Assembly (NCBI GenBank): GCA_017441705.1
Contig: JAFRWU010000033.1
Span: forward strand, 1 to 34,470
Reading direction: 5' to 3'
DNA length: 34,470 nucleotides
DNA from: Clostridia bacterium
Lineage (GTDB): Bacteria; Bacillota; Clostridia; Oscillospirales; QAMX01
In this document: positions 21,077 through 29,144 of the stretch, in pieces
How positions within the stretch are numbered: position 1 is the first letter of the stretch
Layout: each line of letters begins with the position of its first letter
Translations under genes and position numbers: made by a program
The notes under the pieces: model-generated
What the model was told of the DNA's origin: nothing
What the model saw: only the letters and a program-made list of their open reading frames with translations
Database searches by the model: none

Positions 21077-23605
21077 TCAGTCAAGCGGCTGAAGGATCTG
21101 CGCCGGAAGAACGACGCTTGGGCATACGGTGTTGTCTTCCAGGACGGCGCCCGAGCAATCGGAGATCCTGACCGGCGTACGGTCGTCGTCTCCCGAAGCG
21201 GCCAGCTCGTTGAGGACCCGCCCCGTGAAGGGATCGGAGGCGGCGCGCGGACCGAAGCTGTTCCCTCTCACCGTGAGGCCGCGCACACCGGCGGCCGACA
21301 GGGCCAGGGAGGAGATCCGTCCGGTCACCCGGTTGCCTTCGATCAGGATATCGGCGGCGGGCAGGCTCTCCGCGTCTCCGTTCCGGGAGGCCCCGCCGGT
21401 GATCGTGATGGGACTGTAGAGAGAGAGCTGGTTCGCGGTGAAGAACAGGCCGGTCCCCGAAAGCAGGTTTTCCCGTACCGTAAGACCGCTTACGAATCCG
21501 CTTTCGCCCCAGTTGCCTTCGATTTCGGGGCTGATCAGAATGGCGGCCATGCCGCAGGCTTCCACCGTGTTGTGCTCCACCGTTCCCGGCGCTTTGATCA
21601 GGATCCCGCGGGAACGGATCTTGGCGACGTAGTTGTTCCGGAAGACGAACCCGCCGGACGAGGCCGAAAGATTCTCGATCAGAAGCGTTTCGCTCAGGAC
21701 CCGGGTGTCCAGGTCGGGCAGGAAGTCGAGGCTGACCTTGCATTTGCCCGCCTCCCCGTTCTGAGAGGCTTTGCCGGAGGCCACAAGAGTCCCGGAAGCG
21801 GTCACGATCCGCAGAAGGTCTCCCTTGCGGATCGGGACCTGCAGATCGCCCCCGTCGTATCCGGTATAGGAGAGATACTTGTCCGTGGGGGAATAGGAAA
21901 CGACCCGCGCGTAGCGACCGTGGATATTGGTGCCGTCGTCGGTCATCTTTTCAAACCAGCAGTTCGTGATAACGGGGCCCTGACGCGCGCCGGTGATGTG
22001 TGTGGCGTCGCAGGTGGAGATCAGACGCTCCTCGGTGCCGCCCTCGGGGACGGGACCCGGCGTGATCTTCAGACGGTTCAGGACGGTGCCGCCCTCGGAA
22101 AGAGCGTCCATCACGCCGAACATCGCGCCGGAATAGATCGTGACGTCTTCATAAACCACGTCCCGGCAGGCGTAGAGGATATTGACGTGGCTCCCCTTCA
22201 TGCGGAAGATCACCTTGTCTCCCTTGGCGACGCGGGAGAGATCGGCTTTGGTCACCCGGAAGGTGCCGTCCTCCTGCTCCTCGCGGGAATAGAGGGTGAG
22301 ATCGGCATACGGGTAATCCATGCCCGGCTTGAAGGCTTCTGCGGCGCCTTCGGGATCGAAACGGTCGGGATTTGCAATATCGGAGGTATAGCCCGCGTCG
22401 GGCTTCCAGATGAAATGGTCGATCGCGGTTTCGGTGACGGTGCCCTGGGCATAGGGGGTCTCACGGTAATCGGTGGTCAGACCGGCGATGCGCAGGTTGG
22501 TGCAGCCGTTCAGGTAAAACCCGCAGACCCCGGTGTCCTCGAAGATCAAAAGCACCCCGTAGCCGAAAAGCCGGAAATCGCGAAGCCGGTCGAAGACGAT
22601 GTGCGCCTGCCCGAAGGAGGAAACCGAATAGGCGCCCGGCGGAAGGATCAGGGTCGCGCCGTCCACGGCGTTTTCGGCGATATAGTCGGCGAGTCGGCGG
22701 GTCCCGTTTCCGACGCGGATCCCGTCCGAGGCGATGTAGCCCGCGAAGCGGTCGTTTTCGACCGACGGGAGCAGGGAAAAATCGGCGCCTGCGCCGTTCT
22801 CTGCGGAGCCGGGGACGTCCGAACCGTAAGCCGTACAGCCTTCCCCGGAAACCAGAGACGCCTCATATCCGGAGTTCCCGGTCAGAAGGAGCTTTTCGCT
22901 GCCGTTCGCTTCCACAGGCGTTTCCATATCGGCGAACCGGTTTTCGGCGACGGTGAAGTACCGGCATTCCGCAAGCGACACGCGCGAGGAAAAACGGTTG
23001 AGAAGGAGGACGCTGTTCGAGACGTCCGTGAAGCTCACGCTTCCGTCAAGCACGCTCTTGGCGATCAGGATATCCCGGCAGGATGCGGCGGAAACGGTTC
23101 CGGCCACGTAGGAATTCTCCAGGATGGAGGAGGAAGAAAGACGGAGATCGCCCTGGATCGAGCAGTTGACGAACAGGGAGGAAGCGTGGTCCTCCACCGA
23201 CCCGATGACGTTGATGCTGTGAAGTGAAACCAGAGCCGCGCCGTCCTCAATCAGGATCGAGATCCCGTCCAGGGCCAGGGACTCCACGGCGACCGCCGAA
23301 GCCCGGATGATCAGAACGCCGGTCCCCCGGACGGTGGTGCCCTGGAAATTCAGGGTACAGCCTTCGTATTCTTCGTCGATGACAAGGTCGCCCTTCGCCT
23401 CGTATACGCCGCCCACCGTCACGTCGTCAAAGGAAGAGATCAGCTCGGCGTTTCCGCTGGTATCCGGCTCCGGGTAGTCGTCGGTGGGGCCGGGGTCGGA
23501 CGTCCAGGAGGCCGGCGCGGCGTCTTTCTGGCAGGAGGGAAGGCACAGGGGGAGAAAAAACAGCACCGCCAGCAGGAACGAAAGCGGCCGTTTGATGCGA
23601 TGCAT
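21077..23605 (-). CDS. large beta-helix lipoprotein, GH110-like glycosidase candidate
   Basis: An 842-residue exported lipoprotein. The signal peptide MHRIKRPLSFLLAVLFFLPL ends in lipobox LPSC (Cys25). About 60-260 is a first set of beta-helix coils. From about 300 a second region has GATLILPPGAYSVSSF, LFGYGVLLIFED, IAGLTTDYRETPYAQGTV, NILYACRDVVYEDVTIYS, STCDATHITGARQGP and KMTDDGTNIHGRY. The order, with paired acidic residues (CDATH and DDGTNIHG), resembles GH110 alpha-1,3-galactosidases; a broader parallel beta-helix polysaccharide-degrading enzyme is the alternative. It would act outside the cell on glycans. The start at 23605 gives the best signal peptide; a second ATG at 23626 also has an AGGTGA site. 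Terminator at 21042-21063. Confidence 0.75.
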   Translation of the reverse strand: MHRIKRPLSFLLAVLFFLPLCLPSCQKDAAPASWTSDPGPTDDYPEPDTSGNAELISSFDDVTVGGVYEAKGDLVIDEEYEGCTLNFQGTTVRGTGVLIIRASAVAVESLALDGISILIEDGAALVSLHSINVIGSVEDHASSLFVNCSIQGDLRLSSSSILENSYVAGTVSAASCRDILIAKSVLDGSVSFTDVSNSVLLLNRFSSRVSLAECRYFTVAENRFADMETPVEANGSEKLLLTGNSGYEASLVSGEGCTAYGSDVPGSAENGAGADFSLLPSVENDRFAGYIASDGIRVGNGTRRLADYIAENAVDGATLILPPGAYSVSSFGQAHIVFDRLRDFRLFGYGVLLIFEDTGVCGFYLNGCTNLRIAGLTTDYRETPYAQGTVTETAIDHFIWKPDAGYTSDIANPDRFDPEGAAEAFKPGMDYPYADLTLYSREEQEDGTFRVTKADLSRVAKGDKVIFRMKGSHVNILYACRDVVYEDVTIYSGAMFGVMDALSEGGTVLNRLKITPGPVPEGGTEERLISTCDATHITGARQGPVITNCWFEKMTDDGTNIHGRYARVVSYSPTDKYLSYTGYDGGDLQVPIRKGDLLRIVTASGTLVASGKASQNGEAGKCKVSLDFLPDLDTRVLSETLLIENLSASSGGFVFRNNYVAKIRSRGILIKAPGTVEHNTVEACGMAAILISPEIEGNWGESGFVSGLTVRENLLSGTGLFFTANQLSLYSPITITGGASRNGDAESLPAADILIEGNRVTGRISSLALSAAGVRGLTVRGNSFGPRAASDPFTGRVLNELAASGDDDRTPVRISDCSGAVLEDNTVCPSVVLPAQILQPLD

Positions 23606-23691
23606 AGGAATTTCACCTGATTTCATATGGATTTCACCTGCTATTCCGGTTGGTTTCGGAACGCCCCTGCCGCATCGGGAGGGCACTAAAG

Positions 23692-23738
23692 AAAAACCGA
23701 AAAGGATACCGCGGATCGCCGCAATATCCTTTCCGGTT
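23692..23738 (-). terminator. terminator of murA
   Basis: A 14-bp stem (23695-23708 with 23725-23738, one G-T pair) is followed on the minus strand by TTTTTC. It lies 10 nt after the murA stop. Confidence 0.8.
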
Positions 23739-23747
23739 TCGGCTCGT

Positions 23748-25040
23748 TCAGATGGCGGACAAAGCCCCGGCGGGCGGGTCCACCTTGACGCGGGAGATAT
23801 CCGCGCCGACGGCGCGCAGCTTGCCGACGATATCTTCGTAGCCGCGCTCCACGTATACGATGTCTTCGATTTCGGTGGTTCCTCTGGCGACCAGTCCCGC
23901 CACGATCATGGCCGCGCCGGCCCGCAGGTCGCAGGCGCGCACCACGGCTCCGGTCAGCTCTCCGGCCGGCTCGATGGTGGCGACCTTGCCGTCCACGTGG
24001 ATCCGGGCGCCCATGCGCTTCAGCTCGCTGGTATATTTGAAACGGCTGTCGAAAATACTTTCGGTGACGGTGCTGGTGCGGTCCGCCAGACAGAGCATGG
24101 CGGCGAACTGCGGCTGCATATCGGTGGGGAAGCCGGGGTATTCCTGGGTCTTGACGTTGGCGCGGCGCAGCTTTCCGGTCCGGGTGACGCGGACCGCGTC
24201 GTCGAATTCCTCCACCGTGACGCCGGTCTCCCGCAGCTTGACGGTGATGGATTCCAGATGCTTGGGGATCACGCCGGTGACGGTCAGATCTCCGCCGGTG
24301 GCGGCGGCAAAAACCATGTAGGTGCCCGCTTCGATCTGGTCGGGGATGATGGCGTAGGAGCAGGAGTGAAGCTTCTTCACGCCGCGGATCTTGATGACGT
24401 TGGTGCCGGCGCCGCGGATATCGGCGCCCATGGAGTTCAGGAAGTTGGCCACGTCGACGATGTGAGGCTCGCGCGCGCAGTTTTCCAGGACCGTGGTCCC
24501 TTCGGCGAGCGTCGCGCCGAGCATGGCGTTGATGGTGCCGCCGACGGTGATCACGTCGAAATAGATGTGCGCGCCGTGCAGCTTGCCGTCCTCGGTTTCG
24601 GCGGTGATGACGCCGCCCTTGACCTCGATGGTGGCTCCCATGGCTTCAAAGGCTTTGATATGCTGGTCGATGGGCCTGTCCCCGAAGTCGCATCCGCCGG
24701 GGAGGGAAACCAGGGCTCTTCCGAAACGGGACAGCATTGCGCCCAGAAGATAGTAGGAGGCGCGCATGTTGCGCATATGCTCGAAAGGCGGATTCCCGGT
24801 GTAGACCGAGGACGCGTCGATCTCAAAGGCGTGCGCGTTCAGGGTTTTGACCGAAACGCCCATCTCGCGGAAGATGTCGAACCAGAGAAGGACGTCCCGG
24901 ATGCAGGGGATGTTTTCGATGCGCAGGGGTTCCCCGCACATAATGGCGGCGGGCAGGATGCCGTCGGCGGCGTTCTTGAAACCGCTCACAGCCACGGAGC
25001 CGCGGAGGACGTGCCCCCCGTTGATCACGTATTTATACAA
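23748..25040 (-). CDS. murA: UDP-N-acetylglucosamine 1-carboxyvinyltransferase
   Basis: A 430-residue enolpyruvyl transferase for the first committed step of peptidoglycan synthesis (UDP-GlcNAc plus phosphoenolpyruvate). Catalytic Lys22-Asn23 are in GFKNAADGILPA, a variant of the usual GSKNAALP. The fosfomycin-binding Cys117 is present in LPGGCDFGDRPIDQH, so the enzyme should be fosfomycin-sensitive in principle. EGFPTD-type loop reads PGFPTDMQPQ. The start is most likely TTG 25040-25038, eight bases after AGAGGG; no ATG fits, and the length matches the family. A 190-nt leader separates it from its perfect promoter. Single-gene unit ended at 23692-23738. Confidence 0.93.
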   Translation of the reverse strand: MYKYVINGGHVLRGSVAVSGFKNAADGILPAAIMCGEPLRIENIPCIRDVLLWFDIFREMGVSVKTLNAHAFEIDASSVYTGNPPFEHMRNMRASYYLLGAMLSRFGRALVSLPGGCDFGDRPIDQHIKAFEAMGATIEVKGGVITAETEDGKLHGAHIYFDVITVGGTINAMLGATLAEGTTVLENCAREPHIVDVANFLNSMGADIRGAGTNVIKIRGVKKLHSCSYAIIPDQIEAGTYMVFAAATGGDLTVTGVIPKHLESITVKLRETGVTVEEFDDAVRVTRTGKLRRANVKTQEYPGFPTDMQPQFAAMLCLADRTSTVTESIFDSRFKYTSELKRMGARIHVDGKVATIEPAGELTGAVVRACDLRAGAAMIVAGLVARGTTEIEDIVYVERGYEDIVGKLRAVGADISRVKVDPPAGALSAI

Positions 25041-25239
25041 AATCAGTACCCTCTTTCGGCGTCGGGTGGGAAATCGCCCCTCTTTTTTCCGCAGGGGACC
25101 CTCCGCGGCGCACAAAGCGGCGCGAAGGGAAAAACGGATTTCCGCTTCTGTCAGTTCAGATTTGTCCCGTGAGGATGCGTTCCGGCTTTTTTCGGGCCGG
25201 TTTTCTGCCGGAAAAGCCGAAGCGAATCACGCTGAGCGT

Positions 25240-25268
25240 ATTATACCATACCTCGCGCCGCCTGTCAA
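25240..25268 (-). promoter_or_regulatory. perfect consensus promoter of murA, with a long leader
   Basis: Minus-strand TTGACA (25263-25268), 17 bp, TATAAT (25240-25245). The expected leader (about 25233-25041) holds a hairpin in which CGGCTTTTCCGG faces CCGG...AAAAAGCCG. No known riboswitch was recognised, and no gene on either strand of this stretch is convincing. Confidence 0.85.
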
Positions 25269-25335
25269 TCCTTGTCGCCGGAAACCGGGCCGGAGGAGGC
25301 TTTTGCCGTGCTCCGGCTCCGGAAAAGACCGGAAA

Positions 25336-25364
25336 TTGACAGGAACGCCTTTCTCGGGTATAAT
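25336..25364 (+). promoter_or_regulatory. perfect consensus promoter of the ABC-F gene
   Basis: TTGACA (25336-25341), 17 bp, TATAAT (25359-25364). It is divergent from the murA promoter 67 bp away. Transcription should start near 25371. Confidence 0.85.
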
Positions 25365-25372
25365 AAAAGAAA

Positions 25373-25444
25373 ATGGCATGCAGCGCCGGTTTTTCCGCCG
25401 GGAAACCGGCGCTGCGGACCGGAAGAAGCCCGGGAGGAACATGA
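25373..25444 (+). promoter_or_regulatory. leader of the ABC-F gene: 13-bp hairpin inside a 23-codon open frame
   Basis: Arms 25380-25392 (GCAGCGCCGGTTT) and 25403-25415 are perfect complements with a 10-nt loop. They lie inside an ATG-started frame (25373-25444) that stops 3 nt before the ABC-F ATG. The frame's ATG is only about 2 nt from the predicted transcription start and has no ribosome binding site, so translation is uncertain. There is no T-run after the stem, so it is not a standard terminator. Confidence 0.45.
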
Positions 25445-25447
25445 GGC

Positions 25448-27352
25448 ATGGTGGATATCGCCGTCGCCGGAATGGACAAGTATTTCGGCGACACTCCCAT
25501 ATTGTTGGATATCAGTTTTGAAATATACGAAGGACGTCACGCCGGGCTGGTGGGAAAAAACGGATCGGGAAAAACCACCCTGTTCCGCGTACTCACCGGC
25601 GAATACGGCTTTGACAAGGGGACCGTGGCGATCCCGTCTTCCAAAAGGCTCGGGGTCCTGGATCAGACGCCGAAATTCTCCCCCGGCGACACGGTGGAGG
25701 ACGTCCTGCGCTCGGCCTTTTCCGAGGTGGACCGTCTCGCCCGGGAAATGAAGGAGTGCGAAGAAGCCATGGCCCGCGGCGAGCCTTACGCCGTCCGGCG
25801 CTACGGCGAGCTTTCGGTCGCCTTCGAGCTGGCCGGCGGCTACGAGGTGGAGACCGATCTCAACCGGGTCTCCCTCGGTCTCGGCATCGACAGGAGCATG
25901 CGGGAAAAGCGCTTTGCGGTGCTTTCGGGCGGGGAACAGACCCGGGTGAATCTCGCGCGGCTGATCCTCGAACGGACCGACATCCTGCTCCTGGACGAGC
26001 CGACCAACCATCTGGACATGTCCTCGATCCGCTGGCTGGAGGAATTCCTCATGGGATACAAGGGCACCGTCATGGTGGTGTCCCACGACCGGTATTTCCT
26101 CGACCGGGTCACCGATATGACCATCGAGCTGGAAAACCTGCACAGCGAGGTCTACGACGGCAACTACTCCTTCTACGCCGAGGCGAAGGAGGATCGCCTC
26201 GCGCTGCAGGCGAAGCAGTACGAAAGGGAACAGAAAGAAATCGCCCGCCTGGAATTCACGGCCAAGCGGATGCACGGCTGGGGAATGGGCGCAAGCAAGA
26301 TGATGAAGCGGGCGAAAGCCCTGGAAAGACGCATCGAGAAGATGCGGGAAAACGCCGTGGAGCGCGTGAAGAAGGAACGGGCCCTCGGCGCCGCCTTCCG
26401 GGAAAGCGACCGGTCGGGAAACGACGTCTGCTATATCCGGGACCTGCGCAAGCATTACGGCGAAAAAACGCTCTTCTCCGGCGTGAGCTTCGATATCAAA
26501 AAGGACGAAAGCATCGCCCTGATCGGCGACAACGGAACGGGGAAGACCACCTTCCTCCGGATCCTTCTGGGAGAGGAAGAGCCGGACGACGGCCGCATCC
26601 GCTGGGGCAGCAACGTCAATATCGCCTATCTTCCCCAAAAGGTCAGCTTCCTGAACGAATACAATTCGGTGCTTGAAGAGACCATGCAGGCTCTGGGCAT
26701 CAGCGCCGGCTCCGCCCGGAACCGGCTGGGCAGCTATCACTTCATCGGGGAAGACGTCTTCAAGATGGTGGGCGATCTCTCGGGCGGCGAACGGAGCAGG
26801 CTGCGCCTGTGCATCCTGATGTACGCGGAGGTCAATCTCCTGATCCTGGACGAGCCGACCAACCATCTGGACATCGCCTCCTGCGAATGGATGGAGGAGG
26901 CTATCGAGAACTACGAGGGCACGCTGCTCTTCGTGTCCCACGACCGGTACTTCATCAACCGGTTCGCGACCCGGATCCTGGAGCTTCACGACGGGGAGCT
27001 TTCGGATTTCCCCGGCACCTTTATGGAGTATACCGCCTATCTGGAAAAGAAGGAGCGGGAGGAAAAGGCCGCGCCGCCTCCGCCCCGGGAGAAGACCGAA
27101 AAACCCCGGAAAAAGGACGGCCTTTACGAAATGGAGCGGGAACGCCGCGCGGCGAAAAAGAAGGCGAACGCCCTGGAACGGGAGATCGCCCGCCTGGAGG
27201 AAGAACTCGCCGCGATCGAAAAGGCCGTCGCCGAAAACGCCGCCGACCACGAAAAGCTCCTGCCGCTTCTGGAGGAGCAGACCGAGAAGCAGGCGGAGCT
27301 CGACGCCCGGATCGAGGAATGGACCGCCGCCTCGGAGGCCGCGGGAGAATAA
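25448..27352 (+). CDS. ABC-F family ATPase (ribosome-associated translation factor)
   Basis: A 634-residue soluble protein with two ATP-binding cassettes and no membrane domain. Cassette 1 has Walker A GKNGSGKTT (36-44), signature LSGGEQTRVNLAR and Walker B LLLDEPTNHLD. A helical linker (P-site tRNA interaction motif, with RLEFTAKRMHGWGMGASKM) follows. Cassette 2 has GDNGTGKTT, LSGGERSRLRL and LLILDEPTNHLD. The C-terminal ~100 residues form a charged coiled coil (ALEREIARLEEELAAIEKAV). ABC-F proteins bind the ribosomal E site and resolve stalls or antibiotic block; resistance versus housekeeping cannot be told from sequence. The start is ATG 25448 after GGGAGGA. Terminator at 27404-27436. Confidence 0.93.
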   Translation: MVDIAVAGMDKYFGDTPILLDISFEIYEGRHAGLVGKNGSGKTTLFRVLTGEYGFDKGTVAIPSSKRLGVLDQTPKFSPGDTVEDVLRSAFSEVDRLAREMKECEEAMARGEPYAVRRYGELSVAFELAGGYEVETDLNRVSLGLGIDRSMREKRFAVLSGGEQTRVNLARLILERTDILLLDEPTNHLDMSSIRWLEEFLMGYKGTVMVVSHDRYFLDRVTDMTIELENLHSEVYDGNYSFYAEAKEDRLALQAKQYEREQKEIARLEFTAKRMHGWGMGASKMMKRAKALERRIEKMRENAVERVKKERALGAAFRESDRSGNDVCYIRDLRKHYGEKTLFSGVSFDIKKDESIALIGDNGTGKTTFLRILLGEEEPDDGRIRWGSNVNIAYLPQKVSFLNEYNSVLEETMQALGISAGSARNRLGSYHFIGEDVFKMVGDLSGGERSRLRLCILMYAEVNLLILDEPTNHLDIASCEWMEEAIENYEGTLLFVSHDRYFINRFATRILELHDGELSDFPGTFMEYTAYLEKKEREEKAAPPPPREKTEKPRKKDGLYEMERERRAAKKKANALEREIARLEEELAAIEKAVAENAADHEKLLPLLEEQTEKQAELDARIEEWTAASEAAGE

Positions 27353-27403
27353 AAGGCGCGTTCGGGAGCCCCGCGCCGCAGGATTTCGCGGCAGACCGCA
27401 GAC

Positions 27404-27436
27404 CGCGTCCGGGAGTCTTTTCCGGACGCGTTTTTT
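27404..27436 (+). terminator. terminator of the ABC-F gene
   Basis: CGCGTCCGG (27404-27412) pairs with CCGGACGCG (27422-27430), followed by TTTTTT (27431-27436). Confidence 0.9.
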
Positions 27437-27537
27437 CTTCCCCCGCCGGACGGAAAAGCGGAGGGATCCGCCGCAAAGCGACCGGGGAAAAGACGGTGAA
27501 ACCACAGCGGAACGGAAAGGGGAAACGTGCGGCAAAG

Positions 27538-27570
27538 AGCCCTGCGTGCAAAGAGAATGCACGCAGGGCT
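27538..27570 (-). terminator. terminator of the thpR-hydrolase pair
   Basis: AGCCCTGCGTGCA (27538-27550) pairs perfectly with 27558-27570. It lies 21 nt past the hydrolase stop; the tail on the minus strand (CTTTGCC) is only weakly T-rich, so it may work in both directions. Confidence 0.65.
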
Positions 27571-27591
27571 TTATATATCAAGCATTTCATA

Positions 27592-28380
27592 TCAGGAAAG
27601 CGGCCGTTTCCCCTCCGCCTTTCCGGCTTCTGTCCGGACGGAACCGATAAAACCGAGGATCGCACGGGTCAGCTCTTCCGGTCTTTCACCGGGCAGAAAA
27701 TGCCCCGCGCCGGGGAAGACACGGTTTTCGGCATGGGGAAGGTTCCCCGCGATCCTTGTCGTGTGCCGGGGAGAGATCAGATCGTGCTCCCCCGAAAGGA
27801 CCAGTGCCGGACAGGGGATCGCGGCCAGGCTTTTCGCCCGGATGTGCGGTTCGGTGAGCATCATCCGGTAAAGAAGCGCCTCCCGCGCGCGCTTCGGGGA
27901 AAAGAAGGAGGAGATCCGCGCCGCAAGATAAGTCGCAAGCATCGAAAGCCTGGCGCCGGCCTTGATCCCGCCGGGCGAGAGATTGGCGCCGATCAGAACG
28001 AGGCTTTTCGGAAGCCCGGGGTCGTAAAGCGCCATGGAAAGCGCGACGATCCCGCCGTCGGAAAACCCCGCGATATGGGGATCGCGGATCTTCAGCCGCT
28101 TCAGGAGATACAGGGCGTCGTCGGCCATGCGGTCGTAATCCAGGATCACGTCTCCCGGATCCGAACGCCCCTGCCCCCGGCTGTCGGGAGCCAGGACCCG
28201 GTATCCCGCCCCGACCAGGGCGGGGATGATCTCCCGAAAAACCAGATGGTCTTCGCCGTTGCCGTGCAGGAGCAGGACGGTTTCCTCTCCCGCGCCGTAG
28301 AGGGTATATTCCAGGATCCCGCCGCCGAGGGTCACCCGCCCCATCCCGGCAGGGGAAATAGGTTCGCGCTCACCGTTCAA
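27592..28380 (-). CDS. alpha/beta hydrolase
   Basis: A 262-residue alpha/beta-hydrolase fold enzyme. The oxyanion strand is VLLLHGNGEDHLVF, the nucleophile elbow is GFSDGG (GxSxG), the acid is in LVLSGEHDLISP and the His is in FPGAGHFLPGERP, so the Ser-Asp-His triad is complete. It is probably an esterase or peptidase of unknown substrate. The start is ambiguous: TTG 28380-28378 behind GGGGGAT overlaps thpR by 11 nt, while ATG 28344 begins nearer the fold (MGRVTLGGGILEY) but has no ribosome binding site. It is co-transcribed with thpR. Confidence 0.85.
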   Translation of the reverse strand: MNGEREPISPAGMGRVTLGGGILEYTLYGAGEETVLLLHGNGEDHLVFREIIPALVGAGYRVLAPDSRGQGRSDPGDVILDYDRMADDALYLLKRLKIRDPHIAGFSDGGIVALSMALYDPGLPKSLVLIGANLSPGGIKAGARLSMLATYLAARISSFFSPKRAREALLYRMMLTEPHIRAKSLAAIPCPALVLSGEHDLISPRHTTRIAGNLPHAENRVFPGAGHFLPGERPEELTRAILGFIGSVRTEAGKAEGKRPLS

Positions 28381-28903
28381 GGTCGATCCCCCGGAGCTCG
28401 GTGTAGCAGAGCCTTCCTTTCCTGAATTCGGACAGCATCAGGCTCACCCGTTCCGCGGGGAAGGAAAGCGGAGGAAAGGCCGCGAGAAGCTTTTCGGGTT
28501 CAAAGCCTCTTCGGGCCCGGAAGCCGCGGGCCAGGGTGACGTGCGGCGTATAAGCGCGCTTTTCCTGCGGAACGCCGATCGCGGCGCACCTTTTTTCCGC
28601 TTCGCGCGCGAGAGCAGGAAGCCGCTCTCCGCCGTCGGCCCGGAGAAAGATCAGATCCCCGTCCGGGCGCGAAAAGCGCCCGCCCGGGCCGAGAGTCAGG
28701 GAAAACCCTGCCCGCGGCAGGTCTTCCAGCGCCTTTTCTGCGGGTCCGGCGCTCTTCTGCTCGCCGAGGAAGACCAGGGTCAGATGATAATTCTCCTCCC
28801 GCGTAAAGCGCGCGTCTTCCGCGCCGACGCGAAGGCTCGCGGTCAGCGCCGCCAGATTCTTTTTGACGGGGTCGGGAAAGGAAAGGGCTAAAAAGAGTCT
28901 CAT
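28370..28903 (-). CDS. thpR: RNA 2',3'-cyclic phosphodiesterase (2'-5' RNA ligase family)
   Basis: A 177-residue 2H-phosphoesterase. The two HxT motifs are NYHLTLVFLG and YTPHVTLAR, at the expected spacing of about 75-80 residues, and the protein opens with MRLFLALSFPD as in the family. It hydrolyses 2',3'-cyclic phosphates of RNA and can join 2'-5' ends in vitro; the physiological role is unclear. The start is ATG 28903-28901, six bases after GGAG. Its promoter is at 28980-29008. The stop overlaps the alternative start of the alpha/beta hydrolase gene. Confidence 0.93.
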   Translation of the reverse strand: MRLFLALSFPDPVKKNLAALTASLRVGAEDARFTREENYHLTLVFLGEQKSAGPAEKALEDLPRAGFSLTLGPGGRFSRPDGDLIFLRADGGERLPALAREAEKRCAAIGVPQEKRAYTPHVTLARGFRARRGFEPEKLLAAFPPLSFPAERVSLMLSEFRKGRLCYTELRGIDLER

Positions 28904-28979
28904 AGTCGTCTCCGGCGGGACCGGATCAGAACCGGCGGGATCGCCGGCCTTTCCGGGCTGTTCCGCCCTCCTGCCGTTT

Positions 28980-29008
28980 ATTCTATCACAGAAAGGGCTC
29001 CCTTGCAA
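28980..29008 (-). promoter_or_regulatory. promoter of thpR
   Basis: Minus-strand TTGCAA (29003-29008), 17 bp, TAGAAT (28980-28985). It is divergent from the murT promoter. Confidence 0.65.
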
Positions 29009-29058
29009 GAAAAAGCGGCCGGAAAGCGCGGAAAGCCGCGGGGGAAAGGGAAAACCTC

Positions 29059-29087
29059 TTGCGAAAACGCGCGGGATGCGATACAAT
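29059..29087 (+). promoter_or_regulatory. promoter of murT-gatD
   Basis: TTGCGA (29059-29064), 17 bp, TACAAT (29082-29087). The leader to the murT ATG is about 50 nt. Confidence 0.6.
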
Positions 29088-29144
29088 AAAAAAGGTCGGG
29101 CCGGAGGCAAAACGCCCCCCGCCCGGGAAAGGTCAGGTGACTCG

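Noticed and set aside
21032..23227. Long plus-strand frame opposite the beta-helix lipoprotein gene
   Set aside because: Shadow frame; the minus-strand protein has a signal peptide, lipobox and beta-helix repeats.
25041..25233. Known riboswitch or T-box in the murA leader
   Set aside because: No T-box sequence, terminator/antiterminator pair or familiar riboswitch core was seen; only a nested hairpin.
25265..27562. Long minus-strand frame opposite the ABC-F gene
   Set aside because: Shadow of a gene with two intact ATPase cassettes; no ribosome binding site or recognisable domain.
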